The position numbers and the translations under genes were made by a program. The notes under the pieces were generated by a model. That model had not been told where the DNA came from. It did no database searches and saw only the letters and a program-made list of their open reading frames with translations. From assembly GCA_030636765.1 (NCBI GenBank), contig DAOVWI010000082.1:1-8997 (forward strand): a DNA stretch of 8,997 bases, in the 5' to 3' direction. Every line of letters starts with the position of its first letter. The first letter of the stretch is position 1. This DNA comes from Gemmatimonadales bacterium (GTDB lineage: Bacteria; Gemmatimonadota; Gemmatimonadetes; Palauibacterales; Palauibacteraceae). Below, piece by piece: positions 1 to 6,608 of this stretch.

Positions 1-2810
1 ACGACGATGCCGATCAGGATGACCAGCCCAATGCCGCTCATGAGGTTGATGCCGCCGCCGACGATCCACAGGGCCGGCACCGCTCCGACCGCCGCGAGGG
101 GCACTGCGGCGAGGATCACCGCCGGCTGAACGACCGATTCGAACTGCGCCGCGAGAATCAGATAGACGAGGAAGAGGGCGAGGCCGAAGGCAAAGAAGAG
201 AGAGCGGAAGCTGTCGCGCATCTCCTCGTTCTCGCCGCCGATCACTACCGTCGTGCGCCGGGGTCTCGGCAACCCCTCGAGGCGCCCTCGGACCTCTTCT
301 ACCACCTCCGCCAGTCCGGCGCCCGTCACATCGCCCAGCACCTTGACCGTGCGGGTCTGGCCTTCCCGGAGGATCTCTACGGGCCCGTATCCCTGCCGCA
401 CTCGCAGGAGCTCGCCTAGCGGCACGTCTCCGAGCCGAAGCGCGAGCACGTCCGGGAGCCGCTGCCGCGCTGCTTCGGGAAGCTGTACGCGAATGTCCAC
501 CTTGTCGGAGAACTCGGTGAACGGCTCCTCCGTGGGCACACCCCGCAGGTAGGATTCGATCGTGCTCGCCACATCGTACACGCTCAGGCCGAACCGCGCG
601 GCCCGGTCTCGATCCACCTCGATCTCGAGCTCCGGCTGTCCGAGCCGCATCCCGATCCGCACGTCTCGAAGATGGGAGATCCCCATCAGGCGGGCCTGCA
701 CCGACTCGGCCACCGCGATCAGGTCGGCGAGCTCCTCTCCCTGCACGCGGACGGCGAGGTCGGCCTCCCCGAACTCGAGCGTCCGGCCCAGAGCGGTGGA
801 ACGTCCCGTCTCGATCGCCACGGCCTTCGGGTCCACACCGGTCTGCTGGAGCCGGGATCGAAAGGCCGAGACCACCTCTCGCGTCGCGGGGCCGGCTGGA
901 TCCACGCGCACCTCGAGGACCGCGTTGTTGAGCCCGGCCAGCTCATCGGTCGCCAGCTCCCCTCTCCGCGACCGTCCCACGCGGCTGAAGACCCCCTGCA
1001 CCCCGTCCAGAGCCAGAAGCGTCTCCTCTAGCCGGGCGGCGGCGTGGTCGGTGGCGGGAAAGGGCGTGCCGACGGGGAGCTCCAGCTCCACCCGAAACAG
1101 CCGCTCGTCCACCTCCGGCATGAGCCCGAGGGGGAGCACGGTGGCGAGCAGGAGAGCCGACAGAAAGCCGGTCGCCGCCAGCCCGAGGACCGCCGGCCGG
1201 TGCGCGAGCGACCAGGCGAGGGCCTCCTCGTACCGCCTCGCTACCACACCGAAGGCGCGATCGAAAGCGCGCAATCCTGGATTGACCAAGCGCCGGGACA
1301 TCCGCTCGCCTCGCGACGCCGGCTCCCGTACCCCCAACCCCTCGAACCTGGCTGCCAGAACCGGCAGGAGGGTCAGCGCCACCAGCAATGACGCGATCAG
1401 CGAAAACGCCACCGCAAGCGAGAGGTCGCCGAAGAGGGCTCCTGCGACGCCCTTTACGTACAGGACCGGCCCGAAAACGGCGATCGTGGTCAGTGTGGAG
1501 GCGGTGATCGCCCCGGCCACTTCCCGGCTTCCCACCGCAGCCGACTCTCCGGCGCTCCGCCGGGCACCGTCGTCGTCCCGGTGCCGGAAGATGTTCTCGA
1601 GCACGACGATCGAGTTGTCGACGAGCATTCCCACTCCAAGGGCGAGGCCGCCGAGCGACATCACGTTCAGGCTGACGTCGAAGGCATAGCAGGCGGAGAA
1701 GGCTGCAAGGATCGAGATCGGAATGGCGAGGCCAACGGCCACCGGATAGCGCGGATCGCCGAGAAACAGAAAGAGAACGAGGAACGCCAGGACTCCCCCG
1801 AAGAGAAGAGCCTGAACCACGCTGGTGATCGCGTCTCGAATGAACTCCGCCTGGCTGGTCGCGATCTCGAAGCGCAGCGCAGGAAACTCCACGCGAAGCT
1901 CCTCGAGCACCTCATCCACCCGATCGGCGACGCGCACCGTGTTTGCGCCCGACTCCTTGAAGACGCGGAGCCCAACGGCTGGGATCCCGTTGAAGCGTGC
2001 CGCGCTCTGCTGTTCGGCAAAGCCATCGCGCACCTCGGCGATGTCCAAGAGACGAACCGGCGTTCCTCCCTCCGACCGAACCACGACCACTTCCTCCAGC
2101 TGTTTCACTTCGGTGAACTGGCCGAGCGTGCGGAGGCTGTAACGGAAACGGCCCCGTCGAACGCTGCCTCCCGGCGCCGCGTAGTTGGAGCGGTCCAGCG
2201 CTTCCGTCACCTCTGCCACGGTGATCCCGTGTGACTGGAGGCGCACGGGATCGAGCAGCACCTGGATCTCGCGCTCGCGACCGCCGCTCAACGCCGCCAG
2301 AGCCACCCCGGCCTGCTGCTCGAGGCGCCGGGCGAACACGTCCTTGCTCAACTCCCGGAGCTCGATCGGATCGGCGCCCGAGACCGCAAGGGTGAGAATC
2401 GGATCGCTCGCCGGGTCCGACCGGAGGATCACCGGTCGCTCGGACGTGCGCGGCAGGATCTCCCGCAATGCCTCGAGGCGCTCGCGAACGTGCAGCGTCG
2501 CGAACTCCATGTCCGTGCCCCAGTAGAACTGGAGCCGCACGAGCGACTGACCCTCCCGGGAACGAGAGGTGACACGCCGAACACCCGGGATCTGGCTCAC
2601 CTCCTGTTCGATCGGCTCCGTCACGAAGCGCTCCACCTCCGGCGGAGCCGCGTCCCGGTAAGGCGTCCACACCGAGAGGGTCGGGAACGCCACGTCAGGA
2701 AGCAGATCGATGGGAAGCCGAGTGAAGGAGATTCCACCGAGCACCGCGATGCCCAGATAGAACATCGCGGTGGCGATCGGCCGACGGATGCTGAGATCGG
2801 GGAGCGCCAT
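1..2810 (-). CDS. RND-family efflux permease (HAE1/AcrB-like), C-terminus cut by window edge
   Basis: Inner-membrane proton-driven pump of the resistance-nodulation-division superfamily, working with a periplasmic adaptor and an outer-membrane channel. The minus frame is open without stop or frameshift for 936 codons from ATG at 2810. The N-terminus is a classic RND start: LSIRRPIATAMF, then TM1, then DLLPDVAFPTLSV. The TM4 proton-relay motif GMLVDNSIVVLEN is at residues 394-406, AAQFES at 887-892 and GINLMSGIGLVILIGIVV at 920-936, where the sequence ends. About 100 residues are missing, including the position where a conserved TM10 lysine is usual. At the TM4 pair it has Asp398-Asn399 instead of the Asp-Asp of AcrB. 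Only a weak GAG precedes the start, 25 bp after the adaptor stop, so translation may depend on the adaptor gene. The substrate cannot be told; long periplasmic loops favour an organic-compound exporter over the heavy-metal CusA type, but this is not firm. Confidence 0.95.
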   Translation of the reverse strand, partial: MALPDLSIRRPIATAMFYLGIAVLGGISFTRLPIDLLPDVAFPTLSVWTPYRDAAPPEVERFVTEPIEQEVSQIPGVRRVTSRSREGQSLVRLQFYWGTDMEFATLHVRERLEALREILPRTSERPVILRSDPASDPILTLAVSGADPIELRELSKDVFARRLEQQAGVALAALSGGREREIQVLLDPVRLQSHGITVAEVTEALDRSNYAAPGGSVRRGRFRYSLRTLGQFTEVKQLEEVVVVRSEGGTPVRLLDIAEVRDGFAEQQSAARFNGIPAVGLRVFKESGANTVRVADRVDEVLEELRVEFPALRFEIATSQAEFIRDAITSVVQALLFGGVLAFLVLFLFLGDPRYPVAVGLAIPISILAAFSACYAFDVSLNVMSLGGLALGVGMLVDNSIVVLENIFRHRDDDGARRSAGESAAVGSREVAGAITASTLTTIAVFGPVLYVKGVAGALFGDLSLAVAFSLIASLLVALTLLPVLAARFEGLGVREPASRGERMSRRLVNPGLRAFDRAFGVVARRYEEALAWSLAHRPAVLGLAATGFLSALLLATVLPLGLMPEVDERLFRVELELPVGTPFPATDHAAARLEETLLALDGVQGVFSRVGRSRRGELATDELAGLNNAVLEVRVDPAGPATREVVSAFRSRLQQTGVDPKAVAIETGRSTALGRTLEFGEADLAVRVQGEELADLIAVAESVQARLMGISHLRDVRIGMRLGQPELEIEVDRDRAARFGLSVYDVASTIESYLRGVPTEEPFTEFSDKVDIRVQLPEAARQRLPDVLALRLGDVPLGELLRVRQGYGPVEILREGQTRTVKVLGDVTGAGLAEVVEEVRGRLEGLPRPRRTTVVIGGENEEMRDSFRSLFFAFGLALFLVYLILAAQFESVVQPAVILAAVPLAAVGAVPALWIVGGGINLMSGIGLVILIGIV

Positions 2811-2835
2811 GCGCGGGCTCAGGCTGATTGGGCTA

Positions 2836-4044
2836 TCAGGGCAGCGCGGCCCCCTCGGCAAGCTCCCTGGCGTTCTCAAGCCGGACGCGGGCATCGTGGG
2901 TGAGGGTCGTGTGGCCGTCCACCAGGACGATGGAGCCGGGCTCCAGCCTATCGCGGTCGCGCTCGGGGGTGACCTCGATGAAGCTGTCGTTCTCGAGGCC
3001 CTTCCGAACATACACCCACTTGGCGAAGCCCGTGGAGCCGCCGGTTTCGTCCGGCTCGAACAGGAAGACGACATCACGCCGGTCCCGCTCGACGATCGCA
3101 TCCCGGGGAACAAACAGACGGTCCTCGAATCGGCGGCCCGCGATCTCGACCTCCGCGAACATCCCGGGCAGGATCTTCGCACCGGGGTTCCGGAGACGCA
3201 CGGTCACGCGGGCTGTTCCCGTCTCGCGGCTCACGACCGGGTTCACCGTCACGACGCGCCCCTGGAAGCCCTGGTCCGGCAACGCTGCGAAGCGAACCGT
3301 GGCCTCTCGTCCGGGTTCGACGTGCGGGAGCGAACGCTCCAGAACCTCGACCTCCACATCGACCCGTGAGAGATCCACCACGTCGACGACCGGGTTTCCT
3401 ACGTGCAGGCGGGCCCCTTCGTCGACCACGAGGTTAGCCACCAAGCCCGAGAACGGCGCCCGAATCTCGGTCCGATCCAGCTCGTACCGCGCTTCCTCGA
3501 GCGAGGCCTCTGCGCCCGGGATGCCACTCCTCAGCCTCGCCAGCCGCTCCCGCTTCGCTCGGAGCTCCTGGTCCTCGAGGCGATCGTCTCCAAGGATGAG
3601 ACCTTCGAACTCGACCTGCGCGTAAGCCAGATCGGCCTCCGCCCGCCGGATGTGTAGCTGATACTCGGCCGGATCGATCCGAACCAGGAGATCGCCCGCC
3701 GTGACGGCCGACCCCTCTCGCACGGGAACCGAGATCACGGGTCCGGACACCTCGGCCTCGAGCGGTGCCGACCGGAGGGCAGCGGCTCTTCCCTGCGCCC
3801 GGACCCAGAGGACAAACGTATCCCGCCGGACGGAAGCACCGTCCACCGGAAGCGCCACTTCCGTGGGGAACGCCGCCCGCGCGGAGACGCCGAGCGCCTC
3901 TCGGAGCGAGTCGGCCACCTCCGACGAAGAATCCAAGGAGCCCGCGTCGCTGGCGCCAGCCTTGCTGAGACGCCACAGAACGCCCGCCAGGAGGGCGAGC
4001 GGTACGGTTACAAGCAGCAGGGTTGCCAGATGTCGCGATCGCAT
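2836..4044 (-). CDS. RND-type periplasmic adaptor (membrane fusion protein, HlyD/AcrA-like)
   Basis: Adaptor that joins the RND permease to an outer-membrane channel. The 402-residue protein has an N-terminal hydrophobic anchor (about residues 6-24) and no lipobox, so it is probably a membrane-anchored rather than a lipidated adaptor. A polar linker of about 50 residues follows. The first half of the barrel-sandwich lipoyl-like domain is at about 100-126 (GPVISVPVREGS, then DLLVRIDP), an Arg/Glu/Ala-rich hairpin lies at about 127-188, and the second lipoyl half carries RAPFSGLVANLVVDEG. Beta-barrel and membrane-proximal domains complete it, with RVTVRLRNPG, ILPGMFAEVEI and LFVPRDAIV. Length is normal for the family. 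ATG at 4044 is chosen because AAGG lies 5 nt upstream; an in-frame GTG at 4050 is the alternative. It lies 54 bp after the small membrane protein gene and 25 bp before the permease. No outer-membrane channel gene is in the window. Confidence 0.93.
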   Translation of the reverse strand: MRSRHLATLLLVTVPLALLAGVLWRLSKAGASDAGSLDSSSEVADSLREALGVSARAAFPTEVALPVDGASVRRDTFVLWVRAQGRAAALRSAPLEAEVSGPVISVPVREGSAVTAGDLLVRIDPAEYQLHIRRAEADLAYAQVEFEGLILGDDRLEDQELRAKRERLARLRSGIPGAEASLEEARYELDRTEIRAPFSGLVANLVVDEGARLHVGNPVVDVVDLSRVDVEVEVLERSLPHVEPGREATVRFAALPDQGFQGRVVTVNPVVSRETGTARVTVRLRNPGAKILPGMFAEVEIAGRRFEDRLFVPRDAIVERDRRDVVFLFEPDETGGSTGFAKWVYVRKGLENDSFIEVTPERDRDRLEPGSIVLVDGHTTLTHDARVRLENARELAEGAALP

Positions 4045-4098
4045 GGGCACCTTAGAAAGACAGTCAGCGACGTCCCGGGGTTGCCCTCGAGGAAGGCG

Positions 4099-4527
4099 TC
4101 AGCCTCGCGCCTCGGATCGGGGCCGAAGGCCGCATCGCCGCACCCTGGCCGCCGTCACATAGATGCCCGACCCGAGAAGCAGGATCCACGGCAGCTGGAG
4201 TCGCTTGGTGGTCTCCCGCAGCGTCCAGGCGCCGAACGGGGGGCGCTCCTCCGTTCGCGTCAGGACATAGAACGGCATCCGCACGGTGGAGCGGCGCGTC
4301 TCGGCCGGCACGGTGTATTCGGCGACCGCTGGCTCGCTGTTTGTCAGGGTCCGGATCGGGGTTCCGTAGAGACCGCCCAGAAACGATGCCGTGAGGAGCG
4401 GCGGCCAGACCCAGCGGACGAGCCGTCCGCCGCGCCCGGTCCTCCGTCGCCAATCCGTCAGCAGGAGCACGAACAGGAGCGCCGCGAGCACCGAGAGCGA
4501 CACCCCCAAGACATCGATCCAACTCAT
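4099..4527 (-). CDS. Small membrane protein with three predicted TM segments, unknown function
   Basis: A 142-residue protein that I do not recognise. Hydrophobic segments lie at about residues 5-24, 38-54 and 112-127. Between the second and third is a polar stretch of about 55 residues (NSEPAVAEYTVPAETRRS onward) that could form a small domain outside or inside the membrane; the Arg-rich stretch at 27-39 and the basic C-terminal tail suggest cytoplasmic faces there. One cysteine (residue 132) is in the tail. The ATG at 4527 overlaps the TGA of the propeller lipoprotein as ATGA, and AGGAG and AGAGG lie 9 and 4 nt upstream, so the start is well supported although the frame stays open further upstream. 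The overlap argues for translational coupling and a shared role with the lipoprotein. It could be a membrane partner of the lipoprotein or an accessory of the downstream pump; neither is shown by sequence. Confidence 0.82.
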   Translation of the reverse strand: MSWIDVLGVSLSVLAALLFVLLLTDWRRRTGRGGRLVRWVWPPLLTASFLGGLYGTPIRTLTNSEPAVAEYTVPAETRRSTVRMPFYVLTRTEERPPFGAWTLRETTKRLQLPWILLLGSGIYVTAARVRRCGLRPRSEARG

Positions 4528-5636
4528 AGATCCTCTCTCCTCGGCCGCCAGGCGGCCAGCGTGGGAAACGGGTTCTCGTAGAGGGCGTAGATGAGGCCAT
4601 CCGCATAGATGGCGTGACGGGCCCGCATGGGAAGCCGGTAGCTCTCCACGTACGCGCCGTCCGTCAGCGAATACACGTCCACGACGCGATGGCGATCCAC
4701 CGAGGCGCCGCCGAAGAAGACGAAGAGCTGGTCGCTCTCGACCGAGATCGCCTCCGCGGCAAACTGGGTCCGCTCCAACCAGGTCGTCCGCTGGCGTCGG
4801 CCGAACGCCGTCCCCCCTCGCCGGACGACACGCGGAAAGCCGATCGGCTCGACATACCAGCCCCGGTAGCCGAGCCAGCGATCTCCATCGAACGGGAAGA
4901 AGCCGTCCCCCACCCCGAAGGCCGCGACCCAACGGCCGGAAGCGGGATCGTGGCCGGCCACCAACTGGGTGGCCAGTGGATGGAGGTCCGCGTAGCCGGG
5001 CCACGGGAAGGCGATGCGGTCGCGGACCTCCCCGTTCCCGCCCACATGCACGAGCGGTCGCTCCCGGTCTAGCACGAGGAGCATGGCTTCGTCCCCGGGA
5101 CCGGGCACGAAGGTGTCCGCAGCTCTCCCCACGTTCGCCAGGGGAATACGGAGCGTCGCCCGTCCAGCCGTATCGATCACGGTCAGCCTGCCGTTCTCCA
5201 CGTCCAGCACCCAGGTGCGCCCCTTAACGTCCAGGGCCAGGTGTCGGGGGTGCTCGAGCTCACCGGGTCCCCTTCCCCGTCCCCCGAAGCTCCACACGTG
5301 CCGGCCGCGCCGGTCGAACCGGACGACTCGTCCGGCCAGACGATCCAGGACCGAGACTCCAGCTCCGTTCGCAGCCAGCCTGGTCGGGAGAAGGAAGAGC
5401 GTATCGGCCGGCGAGCCGCCCACGAGAAACACCGTGTCCCAGGACACGCTCACCCACCGTCGAGCCTCCGGGACGCGAGGCCGCTTCTCTGCTTCAGGGC
5501 ACGGAGACCCCGGCGTGCACCCGCTCGCCAGGAGGAGAGCGGCCCACGCGGCAGCATGCCGCGGGAGTCGACCCCCACCGTAAGGCCGGAACCGGCCCTC
5601 GCCGTCAGCCCGGGATGCGCGCCACACGCTTGGCAT
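4524..5636 (-). CDS. Six-bladed beta-propeller (NHL/TolB-like) lipoprotein
   Basis: A 370-residue exported protein. A long basic n-region is followed by a hydrophobic run and a lipobox ending LLASGC, so Cys40 is the likely lipidation site. The rest shows repeated propeller-strand patterns: SVLDRLAGRVVRFDRRG, then SFGGRGRGPGELEHPRHLAL (116-135) and TWVLDVENGRLTVIDTAG. The GRGPGE-L-P signature is typical of six-bladed propeller lipoproteins known from Bacteroidota and Gemmatimonadota. Later blades include QLFVFFGG, RVVDVYSLTDG and DGLIYALYENPFP. The role is probably binding or scaffolding at the periplasmic or surface face; no catalytic motif is seen. The start overlaps the thioredoxin-like gene by about 32 bp. 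GTG at 5627 is an alternative, since GGGAG lies 10 nt before it but only 1 nt before the ATG. The end overlaps the next gene by 4 bp. Confidence 0.87.
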   Translation of the reverse strand: MPSVWRASRADGEGRFRPYGGGRLPRHAAAWAALLLASGCTPGSPCPEAEKRPRVPEARRWVSVSWDTVFLVGGSPADTLFLLPTRLAANGAGVSVLDRLAGRVVRFDRRGRHVWSFGGRGRGPGELEHPRHLALDVKGRTWVLDVENGRLTVIDTAGRATLRIPLANVGRAADTFVPGPGDEAMLLVLDRERPLVHVGGNGEVRDRIAFPWPGYADLHPLATQLVAGHDPASGRWVAAFGVGDGFFPFDGDRWLGYRGWYVEPIGFPRVVRRGGTAFGRRQRTTWLERTQFAAEAISVESDQLFVFFGGASVDRHRVVDVYSLTDGAYVESYRLPMRARHAIYADGLIYALYENPFPTLAAWRPRREDL

Positions 5637-6141
5637 ACTCCCGGATGAGACGACCGGCTTCCCTCTGCGTGCGCTCGTCGGCCACGGGCGGAAGGATCAC
5701 TAGCGGCCGACCGCCTCCATCGATCAGAACCGATGTGGGCGTCCTCGGGTGGCCGATTCGGGCCAACAACCGGACCGCCTCCGAGCTGACGTCGTAGCGC
5801 ACGCGGAACGTCGGGCGCACAGCGCCGAAGATGGAATCCCGGGCGGGTCCGGAGCGGGGAAACCCCACCCCAACGCCTACGACCCGAACCGTGCCGGAAC
5901 GGGCCAGCGCGTTCCACCGCCTCACGAGGCCGGCGTAGCGCCGGCAATCGGCCGGCTGGAAAAAGAACAGGAGGGTCGGGCGCACGGGGTGAGTGCCGTC
6001 GTTCGCCGCCGCGAGATCCGGCGGCGGACCGAGAGCTCGATGCTCCCCAAGCCGGACGGCCGAAGCTACCGCCAGAATGGCGCTCGCCGAGAAGAGCACC
6101 CGTGCGCCCACCGAGCCAGGGCGGAACGAGCGCCGGCTCAA
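5605..6141 (-). CDS. Membrane-anchored thioredoxin-fold protein with a single cysteine
   Basis: A 178-residue protein from the chosen TTG start. An Arg-rich N-terminus precedes a hydrophobic anchor or uncleaved signal (about residues 14-30), placing the domain in the periplasm. The domain begins with a beta strand LLFFFQPADC (Cys66), which matches the thioredoxin or redoxin active-site position, and has the cis-proline motif RTPTSVLID (about 132-140) followed by GGGRPLVIL. Cys66 is the only cysteine: the second cysteine of a CxxC pair is replaced (CRRY), so a classical disulfide exchange cycle within the protein is not possible. It may instead work through a mixed disulfide, be peroxiredoxin-like, or be a non-redox chaperone. 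TTG at 6141 overlaps the upstream TGA as TTGA; an in-frame GTG at 6183 would add 14 residues and overlap the upstream gene by 46 bp. Both starts have weak ribosome binding sites. Confidence 0.82.
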   Translation of the reverse strand: MSRRSFRPGSVGARVLFSASAILAVASAVRLGEHRALGPPPDLAAANDGTHPVRPTLLFFFQPADCRRYAGLVRRWNALARSGTVRVVGVGVGFPRSGPARDSIFGAVRPTFRVRYDVSSEAVRLLARIGHPRTPTSVLIDGGGRPLVILPPVADERTQREAGRLIREYAKRVARIPG

Positions 6142-6455
6142 TCGCAGCGTCTCGGCGCCCAACCGAGGTAGTCCCGGCCCCACATGCAGCCGCCTGAGGG
6201 CTGGATGGCAGTGTCATCGATCCCCGCCCCTCCTGTCCCCCCGGCCGCCCCATAGTACTTATAGGTGGTCGTGCACTGTTTGTAGAAGAGGATGTCGACG
6301 CACGACTCGTTCTGCCAGCACACCTTGCCTGTGTTCGTGCCGTTACAGCTCGATGTGGCGGCGTGCGGCCGACCGGGAACGGCCAGGAAGAGGGCCGTCG
6401 AGGCCAGGAACGTGATGGCGCCCGCGAGAAGCCGTGAGCGGTTCGGGTTGCGCAT
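6138..6455 (-). CDS. Small secreted six-cysteine protein, unknown function
   Basis: A 105-residue precursor. The N-terminus MRNPNRSRLLAG leads into a hydrophobic core (about 9-26) and a likely signal peptidase I site near residues 32-33 (PHAA), giving a mature peptide of about 72 residues. The mature part has six cysteines at 37, 46, 52, 61, 90 and 104, an even number consistent with three disulfides. The first four lie in a compact polar and aromatic module (CWQNESC, then FYKQCTTTYKYYG); a Gly-rich linker GAAGGTGGAG follows, and the last two flank a Trp/Arg tail ending APRRCD. AGGAG 8 nt before the ATG fixes the start. I recognise no family. It heads an overlapping gene set with a thioredoxin-fold protein and a propeller lipoprotein, an arrangement resembling the small exported peptides beside propeller lipoproteins in Bacteroidota (NVEALA type), though no NVEALA motif is present. 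The small size leaves function open. Confidence 0.8.
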   Translation of the reverse strand: MRNPNRSRLLAGAITFLASTALFLAVPGRPHAATSSCNGTNTGKVCWQNESCVDILFYKQCTTTYKYYGAAGGTGGAGIDDTAIQPSGGCMWGRDYLGWAPRRCD

Positions 6456-6463
6456 GGTAGCGA

Positions 6464-6468
6464 CTCCT
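6464..6468 (-). promoter_or_regulatory. Ribosome binding site of the six-cysteine protein
   Basis: On the minus strand AGGAG stands 8 nt before the ATG at 6455. It decides this start and directly abuts the 3' arm of the leader inverted repeat. Confidence 0.75.
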
Positions 6469-6527
6469 GGTTGAGGGAACGACCTGCCAGAGAAAGTTCG
6501 AAGCAGGCTGTGGCCGCCCTCTCAACC
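6469..6527 (-). promoter_or_regulatory. Possible structured 5' leader (nested inverted repeats) before the six-cysteine gene
   Basis: On the minus strand GGTTGAGAGGG (6527-6517) can pair with CCCTCAACC (6477-6469), leaving two unpaired bases on the longer arm. Inside lies a second pair, GCCTGC (6508-6503) with GCAGGT (6487-6482), closing a 15-nt loop. The outer stem ends at the base just before the AGGAG ribosome binding site, so folding could influence translation of the peptide gene. It does not match a riboswitch I know, and GC-rich sequence gives chance stems, so this is tentative. I could not identify a convincing -10/-35 promoter in the 135-bp gap. Confidence 0.35.
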
Positions 6528-6545
6528 CGGAATCAACGCCAGCAC

Positions 6546-6563
6546 CAGCCCCCCGGGAGGCTG
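6546..6563 (-). terminator. GC-rich hairpin after the antiporter gene, weak terminator candidate
   Basis: The minus-strand RNA CAGCCUC-CCGG-GGGGCUG forms a 7-bp stem (one U-G pair) with a tetraloop, about 28 bases after the antiporter stop. No U-tract follows, so it is not a standard intrinsic terminator; it could be an RNA-end stabiliser, a partial terminator or chance. Confidence 0.3.
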
Positions 6564-6568
6564 CCGAT

Positions 6569-6608
6569 GCTCAGGCCGGCAGGCGGTAGCTCAGGCCGGC
6601 AGGTGGTA
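6569..6608. repeat. 20-bp tandem duplication across the antiporter stop codon
   Basis: Two adjacent 20-bp copies (6569-6588 and 6589-6608), GCTCAGGCCGGCAGGCGGTA, differ at one base (C or T at unit position 16). The right copy encodes the last residues of the antiporter (YHLPA and TGA on the minus strand); the left copy repeats the same end just beyond the stop, shifted in frame because 20 is not a multiple of three. Confidence 0.9.

Noticed and set aside
562..1689. 375-codon plus-strand frame opposite the RND permease
   Set aside because: Low-complexity Ser/Arg/Ala/Thr composition; the opposite strand carries conserved RND motifs through the same bases.
1912..2670. 252-codon minus-strand frame inside the permease
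   Set aside because: Same strand but a different frame from the permease; Gly/Arg-rich with no recognisable domain, so an out-of-frame shadow.
4045..4098. Terminator or promoter between the small membrane protein and the adaptor
   Set aside because: No hairpin with a U-tract and no convincing -10/-35 pair in these 54 bases.
5450..6253. 267-codon minus-strand frame overlapping the thioredoxin-like and lipoprotein genes
   Set aside because: Gly/Arg/Ser-rich and out of frame with two well-supported exported proteins whose starts are coupled to each other.
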